A stretch of DNA of 64,000 bases from Cafeteria roenbergensis (taxonomy: Eukaryota; Sar; Bigyra; Bicosoecida; Cafeteriaceae). The stretch covers positions 1 to 64,000 of the forward strand of contig VLTN01000001.1 in assembly GCA_008330645.1 (NCBI GenBank). The letters are read 5' to 3'. A program made the position numbers and the translations under genes. The notes under the pieces are model-generated. The model saw only the letters and a program-made list of their open reading frames with translations, made no database searches and was not told the DNA's origin. Within the stretch, counting starts at the first letter, position 1. Each line of letters starts with the position of its first letter. Below are positions 1-11,047 of this stretch, in pieces.

Positions 1-612
1 CACTAGCCGCGGGCGCTGCGCACTGCGGCGGCGGGGCGGCGGCGAGACGGGATCGATTTTCCGTGATGCTAACTGGCCTCGAAAAACAACGGCGCGCGAG
101 CACGCTGCAGCCGTCCCTCAGCGTCAGCCCCGCCCAGCACAATGGCCGGCAACGTGCACGCTGCGATCATGCCATGAAGGCACTGCGAGGGCGGGTGCCA
201 GCGCTGCGTCGGCCAGCGCGGCAGCGAGAGCGACCTGGAACACGGACCGGCCGCCTCCGCTGCAGCTCACGATCCACGGGGCCGAGCAGCACCAGCCTCA
301 AGACGGGCGCAGCAAGCTCGGGAGGAAGGAGCGGGAAGCAGTGCGAGGCAGCGGGCGGCCGCGTTTGCTGCTCGCTCTGGCGCGCAAGAGTGCAGTCTTC
401 TTTGGCAGCCGCGACAATCGGCAGAGCCCGCGACCGCGCAGCAGCGCTCTCGCGCCGGCGGCAGTTAGAGGGTGTCACACCAAGGCGCGCTTAGGCCGCC
501 ACACGCAGGCAGGGGACCGATGATTGTTGCACGGCGTGGGTGCGGCGCCACAAAAACATGTCCCGGGGCACGGGGCTCGGCCCTCCCACGGGCGCGGCGC
601 TGAACGATCCTA
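1..612. other. gene-free left edge
   Basis: Several short open frames lie here on both strands, but all are arginine/alanine-rich, overlap one another and lack any recognisable domain. In this GC-rich DNA they look like chance frames. AACGAT at 603-608, just before retroelement copy A, matches the first six bases of the 13-bp repeat that follows copy A; this is too short to call a target-site duplication. Confidence 0.5.
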
Positions 613-1448
613 GGCTGCAGGGTCAGGACGCCACCGCAAGAGGCACCGCCCACAACGGCGGGGTCTCCGGTGTGGCGCATCACCTGGCACGCTGCCGCTG
701 CGGCAAGGGCTCCACCATCCGGGCGCACAACGACGTCCGCGACGTCCTGCACGCAGCGGTGCGCTCGGCGGGACTACAGTCGGTGGTGGAGCCCTCCAGC
801 TGGCAGGACGGGCAGGCGCGTTTCGGATCCCAGCCGGGGTCCAGCGAGGCCGCGCGCAAGCGACCGGACCTGCGGGTGCACGTCGACTTCGAGACCACCT
901 GTCTCGTCGACGTGCAGATCACCTCGGCGGTGAGCAAGTCCTACGTGACGCAGGGCCTGCAGAGCATGGACGCCTTTCTCGAGCGCCGTGAGAATGACAA
1001 GATGGGGGAGTACAAGAAGAGCTCAGCTACAAAGGACAACTTGAGCTCCATTGTGCCCTTCGTCGTCACGACCACGGGACGCATGGGACCGGCGGCCTTC
1101 GCCTTCCTCAAGAAGGTGGCGGACACGGCCTTCGGTGACCGGCCGAGGGAGCGTGCGCGCTGGGCCTTTCGCTGGCTGTCGAGGCTGAACGAGGTCATCG
1201 CCAAGGGACTGGCGACCCAGCTGATCGGGCAGACGCGGTACCTGCGACAGCAGGTGGAGCGCATGCGGTGAGCAGGGGCGGCTGAGTGGCGGCTCGTGGC
1301 AGTGTGATGGAAGTGATTTGGGCTTGGGACTTGGGATTGTGGGTTTGGCGCGGTTTGTGATTCATCGGTGATGAAGTTGCAGGATTGGTGATTGATGAGT
1401 CTGTGAATCGAGTGTGTGGCATGGTGACGCGAGTTTTCGCCCCCCCCC
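613..1448 (+). mobile_element. LINE-like retroelement copy A, 5'-truncated 3' end
   Basis: This stretch is nearly identical to the 3' part of copy B (about 2291-2816 and 3345-3649). Its frame ends at 1271 and carries a finger-like H-H-x3-C-x-C group, an R-A-H-N motif and a PD-x13-D signature, RPDLRVHVDF...LVDVQIT. That order is known for the restriction-like endonuclease at the C-terminus of R2-type and related non-LTR retrotransposons; assignment to that group is inference. No reverse transcriptase is present, so the copy is truncated at its 5' end, as is usual for LINEs. About 180 bp of noncoding 3' tail follows, with a conserved block (GTGTGTGGCATGGTGACG) and a closing run of C. Confidence 0.7.
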
Positions 1449-1461
1449 AACGATGTTCATT
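1449..1461 (+). repeat. left copy of 13-bp target-site duplication of copy B
   Basis: AACGATGTTCATT directly follows the C-run ending copy A and is repeated exactly at 3650-3662 after the C-run ending copy B. The two short tail relics further right have different bases after their C-runs. The 13-mer is therefore best read as target DNA duplicated when copy B inserted, not as part of the element. Confidence 0.7.
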
Positions 1462-3649
1462 CATTCCGGGACTACGAGCGGGACAGCAAGGAGTACAAGG
1501 ACGCTTGCACCGAGGCACGGTACTTCAGGCCGGACAAGGACTGCGTCGTGGGCAAGGAGGCCGACCTTCATGCCGCCAGGGTGAAGAAGCGCTACCAGCT
1601 GGCGCACGTGTGGAGGTCGGACATCGCGGGGGCTGTCGAGGGCCTGGAAGAGCTGCGCGCCGAGATGGAGGAGCTGGCGCTGGAGGCGATGATGGAGCTC
1701 GGATCTGACGACGAGTCGTCGGATGACATGGAGGCAACTGCAAACCTGGTGGAGGAGTTCATCAGGGCATGCAAGGGAGCCCGCTGCCTGGCCGCAGCGA
1801 CAGGGTTCGAGGGCTTCTTGCCCGACACCCTGGGTAAGCTGCCGGGCGAGCTGAAGGCCAAGCTCCGCAAGTGCCTGTACGGCGACGGGGTGACGGCGCG
1901 GGCGAACGAGCAGACCGAGGCGCCCTGGCAGCGCAAGATGGTGCTGCATCACGACGACATGCTGCGCATCAAGCACGAGTGTGTCTTCCTGCGCCGTTTG
2001 GCCAAGGCGCGCAGGGCCTGCACAGCACGCTGCAGGGCCGAGGCGCTGGCCAAGGGCACGCCGGAGAAGCGTGTCGCCAACATCGACGACCCGGCCATGC
2101 TGCGCGTCATGAGCGACCTGGTCGCGTTCCGAGAGGCGTGCGTGCCGGGAACGCACTACTGGCTCCGCAACACGATGATGGGGCCACGTGGGCTCACAGA
2201 CGAGGAGTTCGCGGTGGTCACCCGCTACCGCATCGGGGCCTCTGAGGCCGACCACGTGGTGCCGGACGGCGTGTCGATCAACTGCGCGTGCGTGCAGCGG
2301 GACACCACCGCGAGAGGCACCGTCCACATCGGCGGGGTCTCGGGCGTGGCACATCACCTGGCGCGCTGCCGCTGCGGCAAGGGCTCCACCATCCGGGCGC
2401 ACAACGACGTTCGCGACGTCCTGCACGCGGCGGTGCGCTCGGCGGGGCTGCAGTCGGTGGTAGAGCCCTCCAGCTGGCAGGACGGGCAGACGCGCTTCGG
2501 GTCCCAGCCGGGGTCCAGCGAGGCCGCGCGCAAGCGACCGGACCTGCGGGTGCACGTCGACTTCGAGACCACCTGTCTCGTCGACGTGCAGATCACCTCG
2601 GCGGTGAGCAAGTCCTACGTGACGCAGGGCCTGCAGAGCATGGACGCCTTTCTCGAGCGCCGTGAGAATGACAAGATGGGGGAGTACAAGAAGAGCTCAG
2701 CTACAAAGGACAACTTGAGCTCCATTGTGCCCTTCGTCATCACGACCACGGGACGCATGGGACCGGCGGCCTTCGCCTTCCTCAAGAAGGTGGCGGACAC
2801 GGCCTTCGGCGACCGGTTCGGTAACCGGTTGGGTTCATATTTGTCCGCAGACGTAGATTCCACCCTGACAAAACAGACGAGCCATCTGGCATCGTCACGA
2901 CACTCTCTTGGGCTACGCGGCTCCCTCACAGCGTGCTGGGGGTGCCCTCGGCGTGACTCAGAGGGTCTCGAGCTCAAGTCTACCCGCCTGCGTCGGCGGC
3001 CAAGACAAGCAGCTCGCTGGCAAGGCGCGCGCAGCGTGCGCTTCGCTTTGCCCGCCGTGCCGTGCGAACGCTCGCACAGCACTCCAGGGCCCGTTGCGGT
3101 CGGCTTTGAGGTTGTGTGAGAGCAAAGCCGCATTCGTGACCCGCCCGCCCATCCCGTGGCAGGCTGGGAGGTGGCTTGCGAGGTTTCAGTGCCCCTGTGG
3201 GTGCAGACTCCGAGCAAGGCACTGCCACTCCTAGCCTGCTGGCGCCGGACACCTAACAGGTGCCCATTTGGCCACTGCTGGATGCGTGATCACCATTCCC
3301 TACGATCACACGCACCAGGGCGAATCGGAGGCGTTGCCGGACAGCCGAGGGAGCGTGCGCGCTGGGCCTTCCGCTGGCTGTCGAGGCTGAACGAGGTCAT
3401 CGCCAAGGGACTGGCGACCCAGCTGATCGGGCAGACGCAGTACCTGCGACAGCAGGTGGAGCGTATGCGGTGAGCAGGGGCGGCTGATTGGCGACTCGTG
3501 GCAGTGTGATGGGAGTGATTTGGGCTTGGGACTTGGGATTGCGGGTTTGGCGGGGTTTGTGATTCATCGGTGATGAAGTTGCAGGATTGGTTCTTGATGA
3601 GTCTGTGAATCGAGTGTGTGGTATGGTGACGCGAGTTTTCGACCCCCCC
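1462..3649 (+). mobile_element. LINE-like retroelement copy B, 5'-truncated, nested behind copy A, with an internal insertion
   Basis: This longer copy is flanked by the exact 13-bp repeat. The frame is already open at its left edge (residues DYERDSKEYKDACTEARY), which shows 5' truncation. It encodes an unassigned, partly acidic region, then a C-x-C...H-H-x3-C-x-C finger-like group (from about 2282) and the same PD-x13-D endonuclease-like domain as copy A. Relative to copy A the coding part is split by 528 foreign bases (2817-3344); the final 45 or so codons and the 3' tail then resume. A and B are nearly identical over their shared length, so the insertions look recent. No reverse transcriptase is present. 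Family assignment (R2-like/RLE LINE) rests on motif order only. Confidence 0.7.
2817..3344. mobile_element. 528-bp insertion inside retroelement copy B
   Basis: Copy A runs GACCGGCCGAGGG without a break at 1137-1149. In copy B the halves GACCGG and CCGAGGG are separated by 528 bp. The insert opens TTCGGTAACCGGTTGGG, with ACCGGTT repeated across the left junction, and ends GTTGCCGGACAG. It has no convincing terminal inverted repeats or coding capacity. It ends in AG, but no GT donor restores the copy-A sequence exactly, so a spliceosomal intron is not supported. Its length is a multiple of three. Confidence 0.55.
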
Positions 3650-3662
3650 AACGATGTTCATT
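3650..3662 (+). repeat. right copy of 13-bp target-site duplication of copy B
   Basis: AACGATGTTCATT, identical to 1449-1461, immediately after the terminal C-run of copy B. Confidence 0.7.
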
Positions 3663-4227
3663 TTCGGAGGCTCATAAGAGCGTGTCGGCCGGCGAGTGCG
3701 CCGTGGCGTGACTGCGAGGGAACTGGAAGGGCACTGACGGGGCAGAACCCTGGCGTCGAGGCCATGACCTCGGCGCGCGTCCCACTGCTCGGGGGCTTCG
3801 ATGTGAACCTCGCTGAAGCGACTTGTGTTGTCAGCCCTTGCAGGGGAGGGGAGGCTCTGGCTCTGTTTGTGATGAAAATCTGCTTTTGCTGTCCCCTCGA
3901 GTTGAGCGGCCGCCACCGGCTCGTTCCGGCAACAACGCCGGCCCCCCTCTGCCTCAAGGCACGCGCGGGCCGTCCGACGCGCTCGCATACTCGCCTTGCT
4001 GGACGAGCACACGGGTCCGAGTCCGCGTGGGGCTCTCTGGCCGTACCTACTTTCAAGCCGCACGCACACGCCCCCGAGTGGTGTGAGTGTGGCCGACCTG
4101 ATCGTTTGACCCCTCCCTCCCGTCCCTTGGGCGACCCCGTGTGGTCCCCGCCGCGCCGAACCTCGGCCATTTAGGTCAACATCGGTCTTTCACCCGCACG
4201 CAGCCTCTCAACGCCCACGCAGGTCAG

Positions 4228-4274
4228 CATCGAGTGCGTGGCATAGTGACACGAGTTCCTAAGCCCCCCCCCCC
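4228..4274 (+). mobile_element. 3'-tail relic C of the LINE-like element
   Basis: ATCGAGTGCGTGGCATAGTG, then ACACGAGTTCCTAAG and a run of C, matches the terminal 45 or so bases of copies A and B (CGAGTGTGTGGCATGGTGACGCGAGTTTTCG plus C-run) with several substitutions. The bases after the C-run (AAATGGTCCC) differ from those after A and B. It looks like an older, extremely 5'-truncated insertion. Confidence 0.55.
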
Positions 4275-4297
4275 AAATGGTCCCGAAAACTTCTACC

Positions 4298-4345
4298 TGG
4301 TGATTGGTATCGTGACCCGAGGTTTTGCGCCTCCCCCCTCCCCCT
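4298..4345 (+). mobile_element. 3'-tail relic D of the LINE-like element
   Basis: TGGTGATTGGTATCGTGACC, then CGAGGTTTTGCGCC and a C-rich end, matches the last 40 or so bases of copies A and B more distantly than relic C does. It lies in the same orientation as the other three pieces. Confidence 0.45.
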
Positions 4346-4467
4346 CTATGATGCTGAGGACCGGTCGGCTTTGTTCGGAGCGCGGGGTCGGGCTTGGAAA
4401 GGGAGGGCCACAACCGCTCGCTGGCCGCTCGCACACGCGCAACCCACACTGATCTGCCGGGGCTGCC

Positions 4468-7400
4468 TCAGAGGGGCCCGGCCAGGGCTTGCGCTCGGGG
4501 ATGTGCGTGCGCGTCAAACTTTCCAAGTGCCAACCACCTTCGAGCTCGTCGCTCGCCCTCTGAAATCGCGCCCAACCAGACACGGCGCTTAACATGCTGG
4601 CGGACCAGGAGGCGCAGCCTCGCAGCGGCTAGGGCGAGCGATGCCTTGCTTGCCTCTGGAGCGCTTGCGCCAGGACCCGAACCCCCGGCTGCCTTGCCCC
4701 TGAGGTCACCGTTGACGCGACGGAGCTCCAGGTGTGCCCCGGCCTCGGCCCAAAGCTGTGAATTGGTTGCAAGCTGGCCGGCCTTGCCTTGAGAGGCTTG
4801 GTCGAGTACTGCGTCAACAAGCTCCGGCGACGGGACAGACCCGATGCCAGCGCTCGACAGCGCAGCCACTGCTGTCAGCACCGCCACATGCGCAGCTGCA
4901 AAGGGCGCAGCCACGACCCAGTCGCTCTCATCCGCAGCCGCCTTGGACGCACCGGCCGGAAGCAGCGCACCCCTCGGACCCAGCACACCGGAGGCAGCTG
5001 CGGAGTCGGCCGCCTCAAGCGCTGCCTCGCTCATGAGCGGAGGCATGGCTGCTGCTGCAACGCAAAGTGCCTCCTGTGCGCGCCCATGAGCGCAGAGCAG
5101 CCTGACGCAGTCTGCAATGCGGGGTGCTCCTGCAAGTGACGCACGCCCCAGACTGGATACCTCTCCAGAGGTCGAACGCGACCCAGCAGCTTCAGCGAGC
5201 AGCCAGGGCGGCAGTGCTGCCCGCGGGGACCCGTTGCACAGGGCGCTTACTGCAACCGCAGCGGCCACAGCCCGTGAGTGCGAGGCAGAGACCCCGCCGC
5301 CCCCTCCGGGAGCGCGCTCCGCTGCTGCAAGCGCGTGCCGCAGCAACTGCCAACACGACGACATTGAAGGCGACGACGCGTGGCCGCGCACGTTCCACGC
5401 AGGAGTTGCCACGGCGGCCCTGCGGCTCGGAAGCCCGCTCGGTTGCGGCTGAGCTGCCCCAGCGGCTGCAGCTGCCAGCCAGCCACAGGTTCCGGCAGCT
5501 GCGGCAGCGAGCCACATCCGCCGGGTGGCAGCAGACGCATTTTCGCCCACCACGGCCGTAGACGGGAGTGCCAGAGCTAGCTTGCAGCAGGGAGGCGCTT
5601 CCACTTCCGGCTCAGCGGCCCCGTTGCTGTTGCTCCCGAGCAGGAGGAGTGCGGCTGAGGACAGGGCGACCGGGTCCTCGAGCCAATCGGCAAGAGTCGC
5701 TGCGCCAGCGCCTTTCCTGGTAGCGCTCGCAGCTGCCAGTGCTGGGTCGAGCCTGTCAAGCCATGCTGCTGCAAGCTCGACGGCCTTGCTCAGTGCCGAG
5801 AGGCGGGTGGCAACTGCTGCAAGATCCTCCGCCCCCATTGGCGCTGCGACGCCGCACTCATTGCCAGTCTCCGCCAGCCCCTGACCTATCCCCTGGCGTG
5901 CTGTGGCGCTAGCCGGTGGGCTAAGGCTGCGGGGCCGCTTGCCAGGGAAACTTGCGTGGCTAGCTGGGGGCCGAGCGGGGCGACCCCGCGAAGCGCTGCT
6001 GGGGGCGCTGGCCGAACCAGTCGAGAGCGCTGCAGGCGGGCTCGCTGCGCAAGCGGGGGCGGAGGGAGAGACGAGGCCTGGGCCTGCCGAGGAGCGGCTC
6101 GGCCAGAGTGCTGCTGGGGCGCCGTCCTCGCTGGAAGAGGCCAGGGCCGAGCCCGCTGTGCCGAGCGCCACCGGGCGCACAAGCAACCACGCATCGCTGG
6201 ACGGGGTGGTGACGCGGAGGGCCTGGGATGCGGCGCGCGCTGAGGAAGCCGCTGCGCGCAGCAGGCCCAGCGCGGGCAGGAAAGGGCAAAGCACCCGGAC
6301 AATGCTCTCTGGCTCAAGCAGCAGCAGTCCTTGAGGCGTCGCTTCCCTCTCATCGCAGGGGCGGGTTGCTCTGGCGATCGTGCGCGCAGCCTCGGGCGCA
6401 GTGTGACACGCCCGCAGCACCAATGCGCGAGCCGCGTCCCACGAGGCGGACGCAGCGACGCGAGTGTTGCCGTGGGCCACGCCAAGCGCAACGCGACCCC
6501 GTTGCAGCGTCAGCCAAAGCGAGTCGTGCGGCGAGTCGAGTCGCTGGGCGTGCCCCGACGCAAGCCGGGCGACAGATTCGTCAGCGACAGCAGCGTCCAG
6601 CTGGGCAAGGGGCACGGCCATGAGGGTGGAAAGGCGCCCTGCCCGGATTGCCTGCTCCGTGACTCTGGCCACGGCGGCCTTGCGCGCCTGCGCACCAAGC
6701 AGGCGGGAGGCAGCTGCATGCGCTGCGGCAAAGTCGCCAGCGCTGACGTGCAGCTGCACGAGCCGCTCACGCCACACTGCCGCCTGACGCGCCAGCGCCT
6801 GTTGCTCCAGCTGGGTGGGTCGCTGTGTCGCCATGCTGGCCGAAGCGAGGCGATCGAGCGAGCGGGCCTTGTCAAGGCAGGCAAGCCCTCGGGATGCGGC
6901 CTCCGCTGCGGCGTTCGCGGCATTTGCATGCGACCCCAGCAGCGCTGCAGTGGCGAGCAAGTGGGTGGCCCGGCGCAGAAGATTCCATCGCCTCGCAGGC
7001 ACGGCCACTGAGCTGGTGCGCTCCAGTACGTCGGGCCTGGGCGCAGAAGCGAGGAGCAGCTTCGCGGCTTCCGTAAGGCAGGCACCGTCGAGCTGGTCGG
7101 CCGACGCCGCAAGCGACGCCACCGCAAGGCCCGCTGCGAGCATGCGCTGTCGGCCGGACTCCTCAGACCGGGCGAGGCTCTCGCTGGCCGAAGCGTCTGT
7201 CGCTGAAAGCACTGCCAGCGCGGCGCGGGGCCGAGCGGCAGCCATGAGCAGCTGCGCAAGCCCCGGCAGCGCCTCCAGCGGACTTGCGAGGGGCAAAAGC
7301 CCCTCCTCCCGTTCGCCGGCTGCAACGTCCGCTGAGCTCGCCACGCAGCCGTCCACCAGCACGTGGCTCAGCTCTGCGGGGCCCGCAGCTGGCATCCACC

Positions 7401-10400
7401 CAGTCAGCGCCAGGGCAGCAGCCTGCAGAGGGGTTGCGCTGCAAGGGACGTGCGCAGCCGGGACCGGGCTCGCTGCAACTGAGACCGGCGCGACGTCGAG
7501 CGCGCCGGCCTGGAGCGCCTCCGCGATTGCGTGCCCAAAGCCCCTGCTCGACTGCTGGTGAACATCGCCCTCCGTGGCAGTCGGGCCAAAGTCGCCGGCG
7601 GCTCTCGCGCCGCCAGCCGCCGTGTCGGAGACGGGACGCGGCCGCCGGGCAGCCACTACGCACGGCTTCAAGCACGGGGGAGGGTGCGCGTCGCCAGGAC
7701 CCGCCTCTGCCCCCGCGCCGAGCCTTGCCTCCGCGTCAGTGTCGTCAGTCGCAGCCAGGGCGCGCTGGACGGCGGGCCAGCCGCAGCCAGCCGTCTGCAC
7801 CGAGCCCCTGCCGCGAAGCGCGAGCATGGCAGACCACTCGGGCGCTGCGAGGGCTGCCGCCGTCGAGGCCGCAGCAGCAAGAGCACTGGCGCTGGCTGCC
7901 GTCGCGATCGCACGACCTCGCGCTGCGCTTTGACGTCCAGGGAGGGCGGCGGCCGGCGAGCCCGCCACGACGCTCATGCCCAGGGCCACTGCGCAGAACC
8001 AGTCGGCGCTGGCAAGCAGTGCGGCTGCTCCCATCGTCGCAGTCAGCCAAGCCGGGCAAGCACCAGCATTGCCAGCCTCGCCAACGCTCAATTCACGAGG
8101 TGAGCCCCGCGCGCTTGCGGGTGCGGCTCGCGCCGCAGCAGAGGCCAGGACTACATCCTCGGCGTCGATAGTTTCGGGCTCCTCGCTACAGCTGCCAAGA
8201 AAGCGGGAGTTGGCCAAGGCGGCCGACCGGCCGGTGCCCGCTCCGCCGCCAAGCAGACGCCGCGAAGCCGCTGCAGCAGCCCAGGCAGCTCCGGCGTCGC
8301 CCAGCAGCGCGCTCAGCTCCTCCACTCGCGAATCAACGTCCCCCGCGCCCAGAAGTGCCGCTGCTCGAGGCGCGCTGCGCTGTGCGGCGTCGCCTCTTGC
8401 CAATGCCAGCAGCTCGCGAGAGCCAGCCGCCGCTGCCCCTCGCGCCGCAGCCCTGACTCCCGGGGAGAGCGAGGCCCACAACGTCGCAATCGGCGCCTGG
8501 GCGGCAGGAACCTGCGCCGGCGAGGTGCTGGCGACCGGCAGGGCGCAGCTTGATCCGAGTGGGCCCGCAGAGCCACCGCTGACGATCGCGCTGAGGCCCG
8601 ACCTACGCAGGACCAGCGGCGGGGCCGGCCGTCGCGCCGGGAACCGCAGGGGGCGCACCACCGCGACGGCTGCGTCAGCCTGTAGCCGCGTGTGCATCGC
8701 CCACAGCAGCAGCGCTGGCCAGCCGCCCGGAGGCAGCTCCGCAGCAGCTGCGGCCTCCTGCGCGGCCACGGCGGCCGCACACTCCGCCAGGGAGCCGCTG
8801 CCGGCGGCACGCTCAACGGCAAGCGCCTCCGAGGGCGCCGAGTCGTCATTGCCAGCATCGTGAGGAGCGCCTGGGGTGGCGGCAGCAGCGGTGAGCAAGG
8901 CGGCCAAGGGGCCCGCCACCACGCTGCTGGCTGCTGCCGTGAGGTCGTTTGCGCGCGGCGCGGCCCCTTCCCTGCCGTCGCGGGAGGGCGCGCCGAGCGC
9001 CAGCGCATTGAGAGACCCCGCCCCCTGCCTGGCCGCCGCCGCTGACCGAGAGAGCGAGCCCACGGCCGCAGCCAGCGCCGGGAGGGCTGCTGCGGTCCAC
9101 TCAGGCCCGGCAAGCTGCGCGGCCGCTGCCGCTGCTGCATCAGAGACCGAGGTCATGTCGCGCTGCGCAGCAGCCGCAGCAGCTGCCGCGTCCGCCGCTG
9201 CGGACCCCACGACCAGGGCGTCAGTGACGCACCTGGCGACCGCCCACTGCGACAGCGGCAGGGCCAGCGTTGCAGAGTCTGCCGCTACCGCAAGCATCCC
9301 GCCCCCGGCGCGGCAGCTCTTGGTGTGGCTGCGAGCCAGCATAGCCCAGGGGTCAAGGGGCCGCCAGTGCGAGGAGCTGGCAGCACTGGACGTGGGCGCA
9401 TACTCGCTGGTCACACGGCCCAAGTGGTGAAGGCCTGGCGGCCCTGCCCCACCGGCGTGGCTCCTGCCTGCAGACAGTGCTGCACTGGCTGCTTCGGCGC
9501 TGCCGGCGCCTCTTGCCGGCTTGCGGCCTCCGACCCCGCCGGTTTCAGGGCCCTCCAAGTCGCCGTGGTCGCCGTCCTCGTCCGCACCTCCCCCGAAGCT
9601 GGACGGGCCCTCCGCCGCTGCCTCCAGCGCGGCGCGGAGCGGCGGGAGGCGCCCCTCCATCAGGACTTGCATGCGGACGCCAGCCATGCCAGGGGCTGCG
9701 CCAGCCGGCGCGATGGCTTGAGGAACCACGCGCCTGCACTCCCTGGCAAGCAGTGCTGACGGTTGGGCGACCGCAGCGCCGCCTTCTGGAGCCCAGAAAG
9801 GAAGGGACGGGTCGCCTGTTCGAGGCGCCACGTCGAAGCGGAGCGCCTCCCCGCGCTCGCCGGCTTCGACTTCCACGCACACCTGGAACGGCGGGCACCG
9901 ACGGGGAGGATTCCCGGGGCCAGTGGATAGCTCAGCGTCGACCAGGACAGCGTGAGAGACTCGCGGCCCGGCTTGGCTGGCGGAGCGGCTGCCAGCCGCC
10001 CCGCCCCCATCCGCCACCAGAGCTGCCTGCAGGCTTGCGTTGGCCGCCCACACCACCGGCCTCCCGTCGGGCCCCACAAGCCGCGTGCGGTGCGCCGGGG
10101 TAGCGCGCCGGCCCCATTCCACCAGTTCGCCGTGAGCCGGAAGCAGCCACAGCTCCAGCTGGCCGGAGGCCCTCAGTGCCCACACGGCAGCAGCTGCTCC
10201 TGCGGGGGATCCAACCCACGCCGGCGGAACCGCGACCATGGCAAGGACAGGATCCGTGGAGCCTTCGATGGCGAAGCTGTCGGCGGGCGACCCCGCCGCA
10301 CGGGGCGCGGAGCACACCGCCAAGGCCCCCGAGCTCAGCGCAAGCAGCGCCACCCCGGGGAGGGGACAGCAGGCGCACAATACGCCCGCGTCGCCGTCGT

Positions 10401-11047
10401 GGTCTGCTGCGCCGATGCGCGACGGGGCCACCGCCGCGCAAGGCACCAGCCCCGCAGAGGCGTGCTGCGGCAAGGCGGTCGCCTCGAGCCCGTCCGCAGC
10501 GTGCGAGCCGTCGGCGGAGCTGGTGGATGCCGGCGCCGACAGCGCCACAAAGTACACCACTCGTGCCCGCGTCACGGCTGTGAGCCAAAGGGGCGGGCTA
10601 CCGCTGCAGCCGTCGGCGGCGGCCGCTGCGGCGGAAGCGCAGCCGTCCGCTTCGTGAAGCGCTAAGCCGCCCTGCACCAGGCCGAGGCGGTCCGGTGAGT
10701 CACCTGCGAGGCACGCAGGCGACGGACATGCATGCACAACGGCTACGGGCCCATCAGCGTGATGCCACCATCACCGGAAGCGACGCATTGGGGCAGTCCT
10801 GGCGGCAGCTGAAGCGACAGGCGCGGCAGATGTGCGCCCAAGGCGCCGGCGGGCACCCTGTCTCACCGAACTGGACAACCAGAGGCTCGCCGGCACGGCC
10901 CGAGGCGCCCGCGTACTGGACGAGGGCGTATCGGCCTTGCCCGCGGACGCTGGCGACGAGGAAGCCTCTCGAGCCGTCGGGCACGCATACAGCATCGCCA
11001 ACATCTGCGGCGGAACATCGCACTCGAGCGCAGCGCAGACGGAGCAT
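4468..11047 (-). CDS. giant alpha-solenoid protein, possibly a Nup160/Nup120-like nucleoporin
   Basis: Two exons are proposed, 11047-10867 and 10703-4468, joined at a GTGAG/CGCAG intron of 163 bp (phase 1), giving about 2138 residues. The spliced junction reads ...PLVVQF-GDSPDRLGLVQ, continuing the same protein style. The first 450 or so residues are rich in short beta-like segments (such as LWLTAVTRARVVYFVAL and VLCACCPLPGVALLALSSG), as in a propeller. The remainder is alanine/leucine-rich helix, including solenoid-like stretches such as VWRERLVQLHVSAGDFAAAH. A propeller followed by a helical solenoid is the plan of Nup160-type scaffold nucleoporins, which would place it at the nuclear pore, but no diagnostic motif was found. 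The start is uncertain: the ATG at 11047 is used, though GCCGCAG upstream of GATGTTGG could be another acceptor. Confidence 0.6.

Larger units (their letters stand above)
3663..4467. other. gene-free region with retroelement tail relics
   Basis: No supportable coding region. Apart from the two tail relics (4228-4274 and 4298-4345) I recognise nothing until a CA-rich stretch at about 4433-4452, which read on the minus strand is a GT-rich tract just after the stop of the next gene. Confidence 0.5.

Noticed and set aside
2816-3344. Intron reading of the insertion in retroelement copy B (GT at 2816, AG at 3344)
   Set aside because: Removing it would not give the sequence of uninterrupted copy A (one G short), and the donor GTTCGG is unlike every other donor in the window.
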